A stretch of 55,747 bases of DNA, taken from the NCBI GenBank assembly GCA_007693955.1, contig RECR01000044.1:1-55747 (forward strand), in the 5' to 3' direction. This stretch comes from Gloeocapsa sp. DLM2.Bin57 (lineage in GTDB: Bacteria; Cyanobacteriota; Cyanobacteriia; Cyanobacteriales; Gloeocapsaceae). Of this stretch, positions 26,844 through 39,023 are shown one piece after another. Within the stretch, counting starts at the first letter, position 1. Each line of letters opens with the position of its first letter. The notes beneath the pieces are model-generated. The model did not search any database and was not told the DNA's origin. It saw nothing but the letters and a program-made list of their open reading frames with translations. Both the position numbers and the translations under genes were made by a program.

Positions 26844-28057
26844 AAGTAATAGTAGTTGGCGGAGGTGCAGCGGGTATCTTTGCGGCGATCCATTGTGCTG
26901 AACTAAATAAGGAACTACAAGTAACAGTATTAGAAGCAGGACGCCAATTACTAAGTAAAGTCAAAATCTCTGGGGGAGGTCGTTGTAATGTTACTCATCA
27001 CTGTTTCCAACCTGCTGAGTTAATACAATATTACCCTAGAGGAGGTCGAACCTTGACAGGCGCATTTACTCGCTTTCAACCTCAAGATACGATAGCTTGG
27101 TTTACAGCTAGAGGAGTAAAACTAAAAACCGAAACAGATGGGCGAATTTTTCCCGTAACTGATGACTCACAAACCATTATCGATTGTTTACTAAACAGCG
27201 CCACTAAAGCAGGAGTAAAATTAGTAACTAATACTAGTGTCAAAGTAGTTAAGCACATTAACAACCGCTTTACTTTAGAATTAAATAACGGTAAACAAAT
27301 AGACTGCGATCGCCTCTTACTTGCTACGGGAAGTAACCCATCAGGTTATCGTTTTGCTCAACATTTCGGTCACCAGATCCAACCACCCGTACCCTCTTTG
27401 TTTACCTTAACTATTAAAGATCAACGTTTACAAGGATTGGCAGGATTAAGCGTTACTAACGCTACCATCACTCTTAACTCAGAAAAAGGCAAAATCACTC
27501 AAACAGGACCAATTTTAATCACTCATTGGGGTTTAAGTGGACCTGCGGTTTTAAAACTCTCCGCTTGGGGTGCTAGAATACTCTCTGAACATAATTATCA
27601 AATGTCGGTAGTTATTAACTGGTTACCTCCAGAAAATCCCGAATCTCTCAAAGAGAAATTACTACAATTAAAAACCTCTTTAGCTAAAAAACGGGTACAG
27701 TCTTTTTCTCCCCTAGAATTACCTAAAAGATTATGGCAACGTATAATTGAAGTAACAGGTATTCCCTCCACCACCACTTGGACTGAATTATCTAAACAAA
27801 AAATCCAACAACTTAGTCAAGAATTAACTCAAGGACGTTTTCAAATTCAAGGAAAAGGAGTATTTAAGGAAGAATTTGTTACCTGTGGAGGAGTTAGTCT
27901 CCCTGAAATCAATTTTAAAACCATGGAAAGTAAAATCTGTCGAGGTTTATATTTTGCAGGAGAAATTCTTGATATAGATGGAGTGACAGGAGGTTTTAAC
28001 TTTCAAAATGCTTGGACAACAGGTTGGTTAGCAGGTAAAGGAATCGCTACGCTTTAA
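26840..28057 (+). CDS. HI0933/BaiN-type flavoprotein
   Basis: 405 residues; the family of FAD-dependent oxidoreductases including HI0933/YhiN and BaiN. Dinucleotide loop [15 protein letters not shown] at residue 4, then [23 protein letters not shown], the most diagnostic segment. The second FAD contact is [15 protein letters not shown], and the C-terminal FAD motif is [31 protein letters not shown]. The reaction in cyanobacteria is unknown. Translation is probably coupled to the gene upstream (ATGA overlap), and its end overlaps the convergent ABC exporter by 11 bases. Confidence 0.92.
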   Translation: MKVIVVGGGAAGIFAAIHCAELNKELQVTVLEAGRQLLSKVKISGGGRCNVTHHCFQPAELIQYYPRGGRTLTGAFTRFQPQDTIAWFTARGVKLKTETDGRIFPVTDDSQTIIDCLLNSATKAGVKLVTNTSVKVVKHINNRFTLELNNGKQIDCDRLLLATGSNPSGYRFAQHFGHQIQPPVPSLFTLTIKDQRLQGLAGLSVTNATITLNSEKGKITQTGPILITHWGLSGPAVLKLSAWGARILSEHNYQMSVVINWLPPENPESLKEKLLQLKTSLAKKRVQSFSPLELPKRLWQRIIEVTGIPSTTTWTELSKQKIQQLSQELTQGRFQIQGKGVFKEEFVTCGGVSLPEINFKTMESKICRGLYFAGEILDIDGVTGGFNFQNAWTTGWLAGKGIATL

Positions 28058-29837
28058 AGACAGAACTTCTACTACCAGTTTGCACTCTCCAGAGATTAGC
28101 ATAGATACCATTTAAAGCGATTAAGTACTCATGATGACCCTCTTCGACGATTCTTCCATATTCGAGGACATAAATCCAGTCAGCGTGACGAATAGTGGAG
28201 AGACGATGGGCGATCGCTATAGTGGTTCGATTACAAGTAATCTTTTCTAGAGAACGAGATATTGCCGCTTCAGTTTCATTATCTACCGCGGAGGTTGCTT
28301 CATCTAGAATCAGAATAGGGGGATTTTTTAACAAAGCACGAGCGATCGCTATTCTCTGTCTTTGTCCTCCCGAAAGTTTTTGTCCTCTTTCCCCAACAAT
28401 AGTATCATAACCCCTATGTAATTGTAAAATAAACTCGTGAGCTTCGGCTATTTTAGCAGCTTGGATAATCTCTTCTAAACTAGCCACTGGACTACCATAG
28501 GCGATATTTTCCTGTACTGTACCATGGAATAAATAGATATCCTGACTAACCAACCCAATAGCACGACGTAAATCTCTTAAACAAATATCTTGAATATCAT
28601 AACCGTCTAAAGTAATTAGTCCCTGACTAACTTCGTATAGTCGTAAAATTAGTTTAATCAGAGTACTTTTTCCCGAACCTGTAGATCCCACAATCCCAAT
28701 AGTTTTACCCGCGGGTATTTCTAGAGAGATATTATCTAGTACCTTTAAACCTGGTTGATAAGCAAAACTCAGATTAATTAACTTAATTTCCCCTTTGACA
28801 GTTTCTACAGGTAAAGATTGAGATCCCGAATGAATCGTTAAGGGTGTATCGAGTAAATCTAGTACCCTATTAGTAGAAGCCATAGCTCTTTGATATAAAT
28901 CCAAAGTTTGTCCTAAACGAGTCAAAGGCCATAATAATCGTTGGGTCAGAAAAACTAGGACACTATAGCTACCTACTGCTAGTTTACCCTCAATTACTTC
29001 TATCCCCCCAAAAAAGAGTATAGCCAAAAATCCAATTAAAATGAAAATCCGAATTAAAGGGATAAAAGCAGCACTCAAGGCGATCGCTCTACGATTACTG
29101 ACACTATAAGCTTCGCTTTCTTGTGTGAGTCGTTCAATTTCGTAAGTTTCAGTAGTAAAACTTTTAATCGTAGTAATCCCGCTTAAATTATTACTGAGAC
29201 GACTACTTAAAGAACTTACCTTCTCTCTAACTTCAGCGTAACGAGGTGCTAATAACTTTTGAAAAGCCAAAGATCCCCAGAAAATTAGAGGTATTGGCAA
29301 CATCGCCATCCAAGCGGTATCAGGAGTAATCACAAAAAAAGCCAGACTAATGACTACTACTGTTGTCAATACTTGTAAAATCTCATTAGCACCGATATCT
29401 AAAAATCTTTCTAACTGGTTAATATCATCATTAAGAATCGCTAACAATCCACCCGTAGATCTTTCTTCAAAATAAGCTAAATCTAATTCTTGTAAGTGAC
29501 TATAAGCATGGATACGTAAATCATTTTGGATTTGTTGTGCTAAATTACGCCATAATCGCTCATAAGCGTATTCAAAGATAGACTCTAAACTCCAGATAAT
29601 CAAAGAGAGAAAACAGATAAATAGTAGTTGTTGAACAACATTAGTGATACCAAATCGAGCTAGTAGAGAATGTTCTTGTTGAACCACTACATCTACAGCC
29701 ATACCAATTAAAGCGGGTGGAGCGAGATCAAAAACTTTATTCAGGACAGAACAAATAGTAGCGCGCCAAATAACTTTATTATAAGGTTTAGTATAGGCTA
29801 AAAGACGAAAAAAGGGTTGTTTTGCTCGATTAGTCAT
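28047..29837 (-). CDS. ABC exporter, fused membrane and ATPase domains
   Basis: 596 residues. A six-helix type IV exporter membrane domain (about 15-320), then an ATPase domain (about 345-585). Walker [16 protein letters not shown]-loop: [13 protein letters not shown]; signature [16 protein letters not shown]; Walker B with catalytic Glu: [12 protein letters not shown]; switch His: AIAHRLSTI. All catalytic residues are present, so one copy can make a homodimer. Such proteins export lipids, drugs or peptides; the substrate cannot be predicted. It is 46 bases behind the OppC-like gene on the same strand, which could place it on the same transcript. Confidence 0.92.
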   Translation of the reverse strand: MTNRAKQPFFRLLAYTKPYNKVIWRATICSVLNKVFDLAPPALIGMAVDVVVQQEHSLLARFGITNVVQQLLFICFLSLIIWSLESIFEYAYERLWRNLAQQIQNDLRIHAYSHLQELDLAYFEERSTGGLLAILNDDINQLERFLDIGANEILQVLTTVVVISLAFFVITPDTAWMAMLPIPLIFWGSLAFQKLLAPRYAEVREKVSSLSSRLSNNLSGITTIKSFTTETYEIERLTQESEAYSVSNRRAIALSAAFIPLIRIFILIGFLAILFFGGIEVIEGKLAVGSYSVLVFLTQRLLWPLTRLGQTLDLYQRAMASTNRVLDLLDTPLTIHSGSQSLPVETVKGEIKLINLSFAYQPGLKVLDNISLEIPAGKTIGIVGSTGSGKSTLIKLILRLYEVSQGLITLDGYDIQDICLRDLRRAIGLVSQDIYLFHGTVQENIAYGSPVASLEEIIQAAKIAEAHEFILQLHRGYDTIVGERGQKLSGGQRQRIAIARALLKNPPILILDEATSAVDNETEAAISRSLEKITCNRTTIAIAHRLSTIRHADWIYVLEYGRIVEEGHHEYLIALNGIYANLWRVQTGSRSSVFKA

Positions 29838-29883
29838 TATTCTTGGAGAAAACGGTTATTTTTATTATAATATTAGACTCTAA

Positions 29884-30924
29884 TTAATCACGAGGATCTA
29901 AGGCATCTCTCAAACCGTCTCCGAGTAGATTAAAAGCAAGTACAGTGAGAATAATCACCAAAGCAGGGGGCCAAATTAACCAGGGATGTAAGACGAGAAT
30001 AGAAGCATTAGTACCTAAAGAGAGTAAATTTCCCCAACTTGGATCTGGTTGTTGAATACCTAGTCCGATTAAACTCAGAACTGATTCAGCGATAATAAAT
30101 CCAGGTATAGCTAAAGTAGCGGAAATAATCATATAACTAGCGGTTTGAGGCAAAATATGACGAATAATCAGATATAATGGTCTAGCACCCATAGATCTAG
30201 CTGCTTGTACAAATTCTTGTTCTTTAATAGTTAATACCTGTCCACGAGTAACTCTAGCTAATCCGGCCCAACTAATCAAAGAAGTAATTAAGACAATCAG
30301 TAAAAATCTTTGGGTGCTTGTCAAATCTGGAGGTAATACCGCAGCTAAAGTTACCAGTAAATAGATTCCAGGGATAGTCATCAACACTTCTGCTAGTCGC
30401 ATTAAAATTGCATCTACTACCCCACCAAAATAACCAGAGATACCCCCAATCAACATACCGAGGGGAAAAGAAATAGTGATACCAACAATACCCACAAAAA
30501 GACTGATTCTCCCACCGTAGATTAAACGACTCAGTTGATCTCTACCTTGTTCATCTGTACCGAGAAGATTGAGATAGCCCGATCCTACTGTACCGAATAA
30601 ATGGCGATCTAATGTTAATCCTAGAAAGTTATAGCTTCTTCCTTTAACGAATAGTCGAATTGGTGAAGGTTGTGTATAGTCTCTGGTTAATTCTCTGTCT
30701 CCTGTTTCTAGATTAGTAGGACCGAGGGTGGTAGGATATACATGAGGTTGAAAGTTACGCCAGAAAATTTTTGTAGGTGGTAATAATGAACCATCGATTT
30801 GAGGAGTATAGGGATCATAGGGAGCAAAAAAATCCGCACCAATGACGATCGCGTAGAAACATAATAAAACTATTGCCCCTAAACGTGCTAGAGAGTTTTT
30901 CTTGAGTCTTTGCCACCATTTCAT
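29884..30924 (-). CDS. Peptide/nickel ABC transporter permease, OppC type
   Basis: 346 residues. An N-terminal helix after a basic tail (NSLARLGAIVLLCFYAIVIGADFFAPYDPYTPQ, the OppC_N domain) and a BPD_transp_1 domain from about 140, with five helices and the ATPase-contact EAA motif EFVQAARSMGARPLYLIIRHILP. The DEQGRDQLSRLIYGGRISL segment is typical of DppC/OppC. A working importer would also need OppB, a substrate-binding protein and ATPases, none of which is in the window. About 80 residues between the two domains (SLLPPTKIFWRNFQPHVYP…) form a periplasmic insert longer than in E. coli OppC. It begins 16 bases after the preceding gene. Confidence 0.9.
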   Translation of the reverse strand: MKWWQRLKKNSLARLGAIVLLCFYAIVIGADFFAPYDPYTPQIDGSLLPPTKIFWRNFQPHVYPTTLGPTNLETGDRELTRDYTQPSPIRLFVKGRSYNFLGLTLDRHLFGTVGSGYLNLLGTDEQGRDQLSRLIYGGRISLFVGIVGITISFPLGMLIGGISGYFGGVVDAILMRLAEVLMTIPGIYLLVTLAAVLPPDLTSTQRFLLIVLITSLISWAGLARVTRGQVLTIKEQEFVQAARSMGARPLYLIIRHILPQTASYMIISATLAIPGFIIAESVLSLIGLGIQQPDPSWGNLLSLGTNASILVLHPWLIWPPALVIILTVLAFNLLGDGLRDALDPRD

Positions 30925-30940
30925 AATATACGTTGTTAAC

Positions 30941-31405
30941 CTACAAAAAACGAGTTAAATCAAACTCTCCTACGGTTTCTGATTGTTTATGTCTCTCTTG
31001 ATTAAGCAATAGAGCAATTGTTTCGGAATAATCTACTGATCCTTTTAATTCATCCCGTAATTTAATTAACCCGCCATTAGCATACTCTTCAAAAATACGC
31101 AAGCGTTCGTTTTCTGCTTCGTTATCGTAGAGGGAAAGAATCTTAGGGTTATTGGTTGTGGCGATCGCTATTAATTGTATAAGCCAATCATAACCACGGG
31201 AGACAAAAATATCGAGATTAATTGGGGTTGGTTCTTTAGCGGTTGTAGTGATGGGAGTCCGCCATTGATATCTTACCCCCAAGGCAGCAGCAAAAACTAG
31301 TACATCAGCGTAAGTTTGAAAAGGTGCAGTATTACCACTTTCACTGAGCAATGATTTAACTAGTTCTGCTTGCTGTTGATCGATTCTAACACGATTTGGG
31401 GGCAT
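30941..31405 (-). CDS. DNA phosphorothioation-associated protein 4 (Dnd-associated)
   Basis: 154 residues. NRVRIDQQQAELVKSLLSES…FQTYADVLVFAAALGVRYQ, then INLDIFVSRGYDWLIQLIAIATTNNPKIL, and a C-terminal IFEEYANGGLIKLRDELKG match the family called dnd system-associated protein 4, which in some genomes lies with dndBCDE DNA-sulfur-modification genes. No function is proven and no catalytic motif is visible. Here it sits 10 bases behind atpC, with a good ribosome-binding site (AGGAAC before ATG 31405), so it is probably read from the ATP synthase transcript. No dnd genes are in the window. The family name rests on recall. Confidence 0.6.
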   Translation of the reverse strand: MPPNRVRIDQQQAELVKSLLSESGNTAPFQTYADVLVFAAALGVRYQWRTPITTTAKEPTPINLDIFVSRGYDWLIQLIAIATTNNPKILSLYDNEAENERLRIFEEYANGGLIKLRDELKGSVDYSETIALLLNQERHKQSETVGEFDLTRFL

Positions 31406-31415
31406 ATGTTCCTAA

Positions 31416-32360
31416 CTAGAGAGCTTCAGCTCCTGCTACTACCTCTAGGATTTGTTGGGTAATAGAGGCTTGTCTAGCTTTATTATAGGATAGAGTCAAA
31501 GTTTTCACCAAATCCGAAGCGTTATCAGAAGCGCTACTCATCGCGGTCATTCTCGCTGCTAGTTCACTTGCTGCTGATTCTTGTAACGCTCTTAAAAGTT
31601 GATTATTCAAATACAGAGGTAAGAGTGCATCTAGAATCTGTACTGGATCTTGTTCAAAGATCATATCTTTAGGGAAAACCTTTACTTGAGCTGCGTAAGT
31701 TTCTCTAGTTACATCTAGTTCACCCTGACGAGTAGTTAAGCGAAAGATTTCATCGTCTTTAACTTCTAATCCTTGAGTAGTTAGAGGTAAAAGTGTTTGA
31801 ATCACGGGGCGAGAACTAATCAGAGAGACGAAGCGAGTATAAATCAACTCGACTCTATCTACTGCAAAAGAGAGGAAGAGAGAGAGTAGGTGATCAGAAA
31901 TTTGAGCCGCTTCTGAAGCCGTGGGAATTTGTTCTAAGCTAGAATAGCTTTGGTTAATAGGGTAATTACGACGTTCTAGGTATTGTTTGGCTTTACGTCC
32001 TACGATTACGAACTCGTATTCTACTCCTGATGCTTCTAATTCTTTAGCTCTTTGTTCAGCCCTTCTGATCACGTTAACATTATAACCTCCACAGAGACCT
32101 CTATCACTAGAAATTACCAGTAGGGCTACTTTGTTAACTTCTCTTTCTTTTAACAGGGGTAAGTCAACATCTTCTAGACTCAAACGAGTTTGTAACCCGT
32201 AGAGAACTTGGGCTAGGGTATCGGCAAAGGGTCTAGTGGCGATAACTTGTTCTTGGGCGCGACGTACCTTAGCTGCTGCTACGAGGCGCATAGCTTCGGT
32301 AATTTTTTTGGTATTTTTGACTGATTGAATGCGATCGCGAATAGCTTTGAGGTTAGACAT
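31416..32360 (-). CDS. atpC: ATP synthase gamma subunit
   Basis: 314 residues; the central rotor stalk of F1, linking proton flow to catalysis. The N-terminal helix [34 protein letters not shown] and the C-terminal [31 protein letters not shown] are the coiled pair. The cyanobacterial/plastid insertion of about 35 residues is present around 195-235 ([19 protein letters not shown]) but lacks the two Cys that give redox control in chloroplasts, as expected in cyanobacteria. Last gene of the atp operon (called atpC or atpG by different schemes); 64 bases after atpA. Confidence 0.97.
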   Translation of the reverse strand: MSNLKAIRDRIQSVKNTKKITEAMRLVAAAKVRRAQEQVIATRPFADTLAQVLYGLQTRLSLEDVDLPLLKEREVNKVALLVISSDRGLCGGYNVNVIRRAEQRAKELEASGVEYEFVIVGRKAKQYLERRNYPINQSYSSLEQIPTASEAAQISDHLLSLFLSFAVDRVELIYTRFVSLISSRPVIQTLLPLTTQGLEVKDDEIFRLTTRQGELDVTRETYAAQVKVFPKDMIFEQDPVQILDALLPLYLNNQLLRALQESAASELAARMTAMSSASDNASDLVKTLTLSYNKARQASITQQILEVVAGAEAL

Positions 32361-32424
32361 TTTTTGACAAGCTCAATATATCTGGACAAAAGATAGGGAT
32401 TGCTTAACACAATCCCCCTGTGTT

Positions 32425-33966
<1,542 letters not shown>

Positions 33967-33976
33967 TTACCTAAAA

Positions 33977-34525
33977 TTATCCCTTACTTAGATTCAAGGC
34001 GAGACGACGTAATTGTCCTCGTATGCTAGTATCGTACACTTGAGACCCTACCTTAATGATGACCCCACCAATTAAATCTGGCTCTACAGTGGTTTTTACT
34101 TCTACTGCTGTTGCACCTGATAAGCTGGTTATTTTATCTTTTACTGCTTGCAATTGACCTTCACTCATGGTTGTTGCTGAGGTCACCTCCGCAAGAACTA
34201 CATTATTGAGTTTGCGGAATAATTCTAGATATTTTTCAGCTATTTTATCTAAAAACATTATTCTGCCGCGATCTACTAGCAACATCATAAAGTTTTTCAG
34301 ATAAACATTACTATCTCCGAGTATTTGCCCTAAGACTGCTTTTTTGCCTTCAGCTTTGATTAAGGGACTTTCTAGAAAACTACTCAATTCTGGTGAATTT
34401 TCCCATAATGAGGCGAGTTCCCGTAATGATTCGCTGAATTCTACGGTCAGATTTCTTTCTTTCCCTAGAGACATCAAAGCTTCTGCGTAGGGGTCAATTA
34501 CTTGGGAGCTTACTTTACCACTCAT
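33977..34525 (-). CDS. atpH: ATP synthase delta subunit
   Basis: 182 residues; the delta (OSCP-type) subunit joining the top of F1 to the peripheral stalk. The N-terminal helical domain begins IDPYAEALMSLGKERNL, and the C-terminal region VKTTVEPDLIGGVIIKVGSQVYDTSIRGQL is the family signature. Its ATG shares a base with the stop of atpF (TAATG), so translation is coupled. Confidence 0.96.
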   Translation of the reverse strand: MSGKVSSQVIDPYAEALMSLGKERNLTVEFSESLRELASLWENSPELSSFLESPLIKAEGKKAVLGQILGDSNVYLKNFMMLLVDRGRIMFLDKIAEKYLELFRKLNNVVLAEVTSATTMSEGQLQAVKDKITSLSGATAVEVKTTVEPDLIGGVIIKVGSQVYDTSIRGQLRRLALNLSKG

Positions 34526-35040
34526 TAACGACCTCCTAGTTGAGCTATCGATCGATCAGTTAGTTTTTCTTGCACTGAACTATCTAGATTTCCTTTTAGT
34601 TTTGTTTCTGCTTTGGCTAGAGCTAAAGATACTATCTCGGCTTTAATCTCGGCGATTACTTTATCTGTTTCTGTGCTCAATTCCTGACTTGCTGTTGCTT
34701 GCAGTCTGGCTACTTCTTCTTTCCCTTGTGCTAGGATTGATTCTTTAACTTCTTGAGCTCTAGACAGAGCGTTTTGATGTATTTTTTCGGCTTCAGTTTG
34801 AGCTTGAGCTAGTTTTTGTTGGGCTTCTGCTAAGGCTGCTGCCGCATCTTTTGCTTTTTGCTCTGCTTGTTGAATCTCTGCTTCTATTTTGCTTCTTCTG
34901 TCTGTTAGCAACTGAGTAAGGAATTTTCGCCCATAAAAGAGCAATAAGCCTATCAAGATACCGAGATTAACTAAGTTAGTATCTAAGATGTCTAAATTCA
35001 GTCCAAAGCCTTCGTTAGCTAGATAAAAAAACGTCCCCAT
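34525..35040 (-). CDS. atpF: ATP synthase b subunit
   Basis: 171 residues from ATG 35040, chosen because AGAGGG lies just upstream; a TTG at 35055 is possible but less likely. N-terminal membrane helix (LVNLGILIGLLLFYGRKFL), then a long alanine/glutamate-rich peripheral-stalk helix (EAEIQQAEQKAKDAAAALAEAQQ). It pairs with the b' subunit encoded just upstream, a heterodimer typical of photosynthetic organisms. The stop overlaps the atpH start by one base. Confidence 0.95.
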   Translation of the reverse strand: MGTFFYLANEGFGLNLDILDTNLVNLGILIGLLLFYGRKFLTQLLTDRRSKIEAEIQQAEQKAKDAAAALAEAQQKLAQAQTEAEKIHQNALSRAQEVKESILAQGKEEVARLQATASQELSTETDKVIAEIKAEIVSLALAKAETKLKGNLDSSVQEKLTDRSIAQLGGR

Positions 35041-35060
35041 TATCCCTCTTTTCAATTATG

Positions 35061-35552
35061 CTATTTGACTAATTCTGGACCTAAAAGTTTAGCAATCATT
35101 TGACGAGTTAACTCATCAACTTGTTGCTCTAAAGAGGCTAAGGCTTGAGATTTTTGGGCTTCGATTGTTTGAGCCGCGGCTTCTTTTTCCTGTTGTACCT
35201 CTTGTTGGGCTTTTTGGATTTCGGCTGTTACGATTTTCTCGGCTTCAGCTTGAGCAGTTGCGATAATTTCTTGGGATTGGCGTCGAACGTCTTTTAATTC
35301 TTGCTCGTATTGTAGGGCTATACCTTCGGCTTTTTCTTTCCTTTCTTGAGCTTGCCCTAATTGATTGCGAATGTACTGCGCTCTATCATCTAGAGCTTTA
35401 CCTAGTGGTTTATACAAAACCACGTTTAAAATCGCTACTAACAGGAGAAACTGTAGCGCCATTAAGGGTAGAGTTGCATTGAGATCAAACAACCCGCCTT
35501 CAGCACTTTTTTCTACTGCTTCAGTGGCTAGTAATATTGTCCATTGTGTCAT
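35061..35552 (-). CDS. atpG: ATP synthase b' subunit
   Basis: 163 residues; second peripheral-stalk subunit (also called atpF2), found in cyanobacteria and chloroplasts. A membrane helix ([30 protein letters not shown]) is followed by a coiled-coil stalk rich in Glu, Gln and Ala ([22 protein letters not shown]). It lies 20 bases before atpF and 85 bases after atpE. Confidence 0.95.
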   Translation of the reverse strand: MTQWTILLATEAVEKSAEGGLFDLNATLPLMALQFLLLVAILNVVLYKPLGKALDDRAQYIRNQLGQAQERKEKAEGIALQYEQELKDVRRQSQEIIATAQAEAEKIVTAEIQKAQQEVQQEKEAAAQTIEAQKSQALASLEQQVDELTRQMIAKLLGPELVK

Positions 35553-35637
35553 TTTTCAAGTTTGACTCGACAGCTTATCAACTTTAGGTGAGATAGATGC
35601 CTAGACAGGGATTAGTCTAGGCTGGTGTTTAACTTAA

Positions 35638-35904
<267 letters not shown>

Positions 35905-35964
35905 TCAAAAATGAACGTCAACTAAATAGATTAAACCAGAGAACGGTAACTTTGAGTTAATAAA

Positions 35965-36717
35965 TCATTCGTGCTCTTCGCCGTGTTCTTCTAATGCTTC
36001 ATGGATGTATGAAGCAGCTAGGGTAGCGAAAATCAACGCCTGAATTGAACTCAAAAATAACCCCAAAATCATCAGGGGTAAGGGTACAAACAAGGGTACT
36101 AGTGCGACTAAAACCGCTACTACTAATTCGTCAGCTAGGATATTTCCGAAGAGACGAAAGCTTAGTGATAAGGGTCTAGTGAAGTCTTCTAACACCTTGA
36201 AAGGGGCTAAAATTGGGGTAGGTTCTAAATACCCCGCGAAGTAGCCTAGTCCTTTTTTACTAATTCCTGCATAAAAATAAGCTAGAGAAGTTAGTAAGGC
36301 TAGTGCTACTGTTGTATTTATGTCGTTAGTTGGTGCGGCTAGTTCACTATTAGGAATTTCGATAAGTTTCCAGGGAACTAGTGCACCTGACCAGTTTGAC
36401 ACAAAGATAAACAAGAATAAAGTACCAATAAATGGAACCCAAGGACGATATTCTTTTTCCCCGATTTGATCTTTGACCAAACTGCGAATAAATTCTAGGA
36501 CATATTCCATAAAGTTTTGAATACCTGTAGGAATCTTTTGGATGTTTCTTGTGGCTAGAATGGAAGCGATCAACAAGATAGCAATCACGAACCAAGAACT
36601 CAGAAACACCTGTCCATGTAATTTGAAATTCCCAATCTCCCAATAAAAGTGCTTACCTACTTCTAGGGAAGCCAGGGGAAAAGCGTTGAACATACTTAAA
36701 CTGTCTATTATTTGCAT
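35965..36717 (-). CDS. atpB: ATP synthase a subunit
   Basis: 250 residues from ATG 36717 (an in-frame TTG at 36735 is less likely). It is the proton-channel stator of Fo. Five to six membrane helices; the essential Arg lies in [32 protein letters not shown], and the C-terminal helix is [24 protein letters not shown]. It starts 26 bases after atpI. Confidence 0.97.
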   Translation of the reverse strand: MQIIDSLSMFNAFPLASLEVGKHFYWEIGNFKLHGQVFLSSWFVIAILLIASILATRNIQKIPTGIQNFMEYVLEFIRSLVKDQIGEKEYRPWVPFIGTLFLFIFVSNWSGALVPWKLIEIPNSELAAPTNDINTTVALALLTSLAYFYAGISKKGLGYFAGYLEPTPILAPFKVLEDFTRPLSLSFRLFGNILADELVVAVLVALVPLFVPLPLMILGLFLSSIQALIFATLAASYIHEALEEHGEEHE

Positions 36718-36743
36718 TTGGTCATCTTTTCCCAAAGATTGCG

Positions 36744-37133
36744 CTATTTCTGTTCTGGCGTCAAGGTTGTTTGAATTACATACACGATAATTGCTGCTTT
36801 ATAGGTTAAAAATCCCAAAAATACGGGCATTATTTGTAATTGTCCCCATTGGGAAGCTACGATTAATAAAGCGGCAACTAACGCCAGACGAGTTGAACTC
36901 AGACGCCTTTTCCCTCCTCCTAATCCTTCTATATCTTTGCCTAACATCCTTAGATAAACTAAGCCTACACAAGCTCCCAAAAGATAGTTTAGGGCTATCC
37001 CCAGAGTATAAGTTAGCCAAACGGCTAGAAAAATTACTCCAGTTAAGATCAGGGTAACTAACAGCAGGGTTCTTTGTAGCTGATAGTACTCTTCTATGGG
37101 GTTTTGCTTATTTGATTCGGGTGAGTCAGACAC
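36744..37133 (-). CDS. atpI: ATP synthase subunit I (Atp1)
   Basis: 129 residues, four membrane helices ([69 protein letters not shown]). AtpI-type proteins help assemble the c-ring and are not part of the finished complex. First gene of the atp operon; the 227 bases upstream to ndhD are the presumed promoter region. Confidence 0.93.
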   Translation of the reverse strand: MSDSPESNKQNPIEEYYQLQRTLLLVTLILTGVIFLAVWLTYTLGIALNYLLGACVGLVYLRMLGKDIEGLGGGKRRLSSTRLALVAALLIVASQWGQLQIMPVFLGFLTYKAAIIVYVIQTTLTPEQK

Positions 37134-37360
37134 GGTTAGATGGAAACTAGAGGTTAGGAAAGAAATTTTTGTCTAGAATCAGAAACAATCCTAAACAAAC
37201 CACGTGCTATCATATCACGCTAAGGTAACAGGATTAAATAAACCTAAAAATTTTCAGCTTTGTTTGCGCCAATCTATAGGTAAGAGAGGGGGGAGTGTGG
37301 GAAGAATGAAGAATTAATTATTTTTCTCCCATTCGCTCATTCGCTCATTCCTAACTCACC
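37134..37360 (-). promoter_or_regulatory. Non-coding gap before the atp operon
   Basis: On the minus strand TATGAT (37209-37214) could be a -10 box for the atp operon, but no convincing -35 box lies at the right distance. ATTCGCTC is repeated in tandem (37331-37350, two and a half units), next to low-complexity G-rich text at 37288-37312. No gene seen. Confidence 0.3.
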
Positions 37361-38950
37361 TTACTTGATAGTTTTAATTTCTGGAGCTGATTCTAAGGAG
37401 AATAATTGTTGACCAGGTTTAACGGCAACTGCTTGTGTGATACTAGGTACAGAATTACGCGCTCTTAGAGTCAATTGAGTGATAGTCGCATCGTAGATTT
37501 GGGTAACGATTTTAGGATATAACCCAATACCAATAATAGGTACTAACAAACTAGCGATGATAAAGACTTCTCTAGGCTCAGCATCTACTAACTCTTGATG
37601 TGAGACTAATTCCTTGTTTTCAGGACCATAGAGCATTTCTCGCAACATAGACAAGAGGTAGATAGGAGTTAAGATCACCCCAACAGCGGCGAGAAAGACA
37701 ATAATTACCTTGAAAACCGGATTATAAGCATCACTAGTAGCAAAACCCACGAAAACCATTAATTCTGCGACAAAACCACTCATACCAGGTAAAGCCAGGG
37801 AAGCCAGAGAGCAAGTAGTCCACATAGCGAAGACTTTTTTCATTTTTTGACCTACTCCCCCCATTTCATCCAACATCAGGGTATGAGTGCGATCGTAGGT
37901 TGCTCCCACCATAAAGAAGAGACTAGCACCGATTAAACCATGGGAAATCATTTGTAACATAGCGCCACTAGTTCCCAACTCGGTAAAAGAACCTAAACCG
38001 ATTAAGACAAAACCCATGTGGGAGATAGAAGAATAGGCAATCTTGCGCTTGAGATTCCGTTGTGCGAAAGAAGTCAAAGCCGCGTAGATAATATTGACTA
38101 CCCCTAAAATTACTAACACAGGAGCAAAAACGGCGTGAGCGTCAGGTAACATCCCAACGTTCATACGTAGAAGAGCGTAACCCCCCATTTTGAGAAGGAT
38201 TCCCGCTAGTAACATATGAGCAGGTGCAGTAGCTTCACCGTGAGCATCAGGTAACCAAGTATGGAGAGGGAAAATAGGCAATTTGACGCCATAAGCGATT
38301 AAAAAAGCCGCGTATAACCACAGCTGTAGGTTCAAGGGGTAATCTTTAGCAGCGATACTCTGCATATCGAATGTGACTGTATCCCCGTAAAAAGCCATGG
38401 TTAAAGCAGCTACCAGAATAAACAGAGATCCTCCCGCGGTGTAGAGGATAAATTTAGTGGCTGCATAGAGGCGTTTTTTCCCACCCCAAATCGAGAGAAT
38501 CAAGTAAACAGGGACTAATTCTAATTCCCAAACTAAGAAAAAGAGTAGGATGTCTTGGACTGCAAATACGGCGATTTGTCCACCATACATCGCTAACATC
38601 AGGAAGTAAAATAACTTAGGTTTAAAAGTCACCGGCCAAGCCGCCATAATAGCTAAAGTAGTGACAAAACCCGTTAGTAGAATTAGAGGCATAGCTAAAC
38701 CATCTGCCCCTACAGACCAGTTTAAGTCTAATTGGGGTATCCAGGCGTAGCTTTCTCGTAATTGCAGTCCTGAAGTACTTAAATCATAACCGCTATAGAA
38801 AGCATAAACGATGATAATAAAGTCGATTAAGCCCACAATGAGGGCGTACCATTTTACTGTCTTACCATCCTTGTCGGGAATGAAGGGTATAAACAAGGAG
38901 GCGACAATAGGAAACAAAATAATTGTTGTTAACCAGGGAAATGATGTCAT
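37361..38950 (-). CDS. ndhD1: NDH-1 subunit NdhD1 (chain 4)
   Basis: 529 residues; proton-pumping membrane subunit of the cyanobacterial NDH-1 complex, which takes electrons from ferredoxin to plastoquinone. About 14 membrane helices. The antiporter-like core is visible: the conserved Glu in [23 protein letters not shown], Lys in [46 protein letters not shown], and [13 protein letters not shown]. The length and pairing with ndhF1 favour the D1/D2 type used in respiration and cyclic flow, not CO2-uptake D3/D4. It lies 73 bases behind ndhF1 and probably shares its transcript. Confidence 0.93.
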   Translation of the reverse strand: MTSFPWLTTIILFPIVASLFIPFIPDKDGKTVKWYALIVGLIDFIIIVYAFYSGYDLSTSGLQLRESYAWIPQLDLNWSVGADGLAMPLILLTGFVTTLAIMAAWPVTFKPKLFYFLMLAMYGGQIAVFAVQDILLFFLVWELELVPVYLILSIWGGKKRLYAATKFILYTAGGSLFILVAALTMAFYGDTVTFDMQSIAAKDYPLNLQLWLYAAFLIAYGVKLPIFPLHTWLPDAHGEATAPAHMLLAGILLKMGGYALLRMNVGMLPDAHAVFAPVLVILGVVNIIYAALTSFAQRNLKRKIAYSSISHMGFVLIGLGSFTELGTSGAMLQMISHGLIGASLFFMVGATYDRTHTLMLDEMGGVGQKMKKVFAMWTTCSLASLALPGMSGFVAELMVFVGFATSDAYNPVFKVIIVFLAAVGVILTPIYLLSMLREMLYGPENKELVSHQELVDAEPREVFIIASLLVPIIGIGLYPKIVTQIYDATITQLTLRARNSVPSITQAVAVKPGQQLFSLESAPEIKTIK

Positions 38951-39023
38951 AGATATTTTGATTAAATCACCAATTTATTGTAGAAGGAACTAGGGGATTA
39001 TGCCTAATTCCTTAAGATTTAAA

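Noticed and set aside
35365-35565. Plus-strand open frame opposite atpG
   Set aside because: Shadow of the b' gene.
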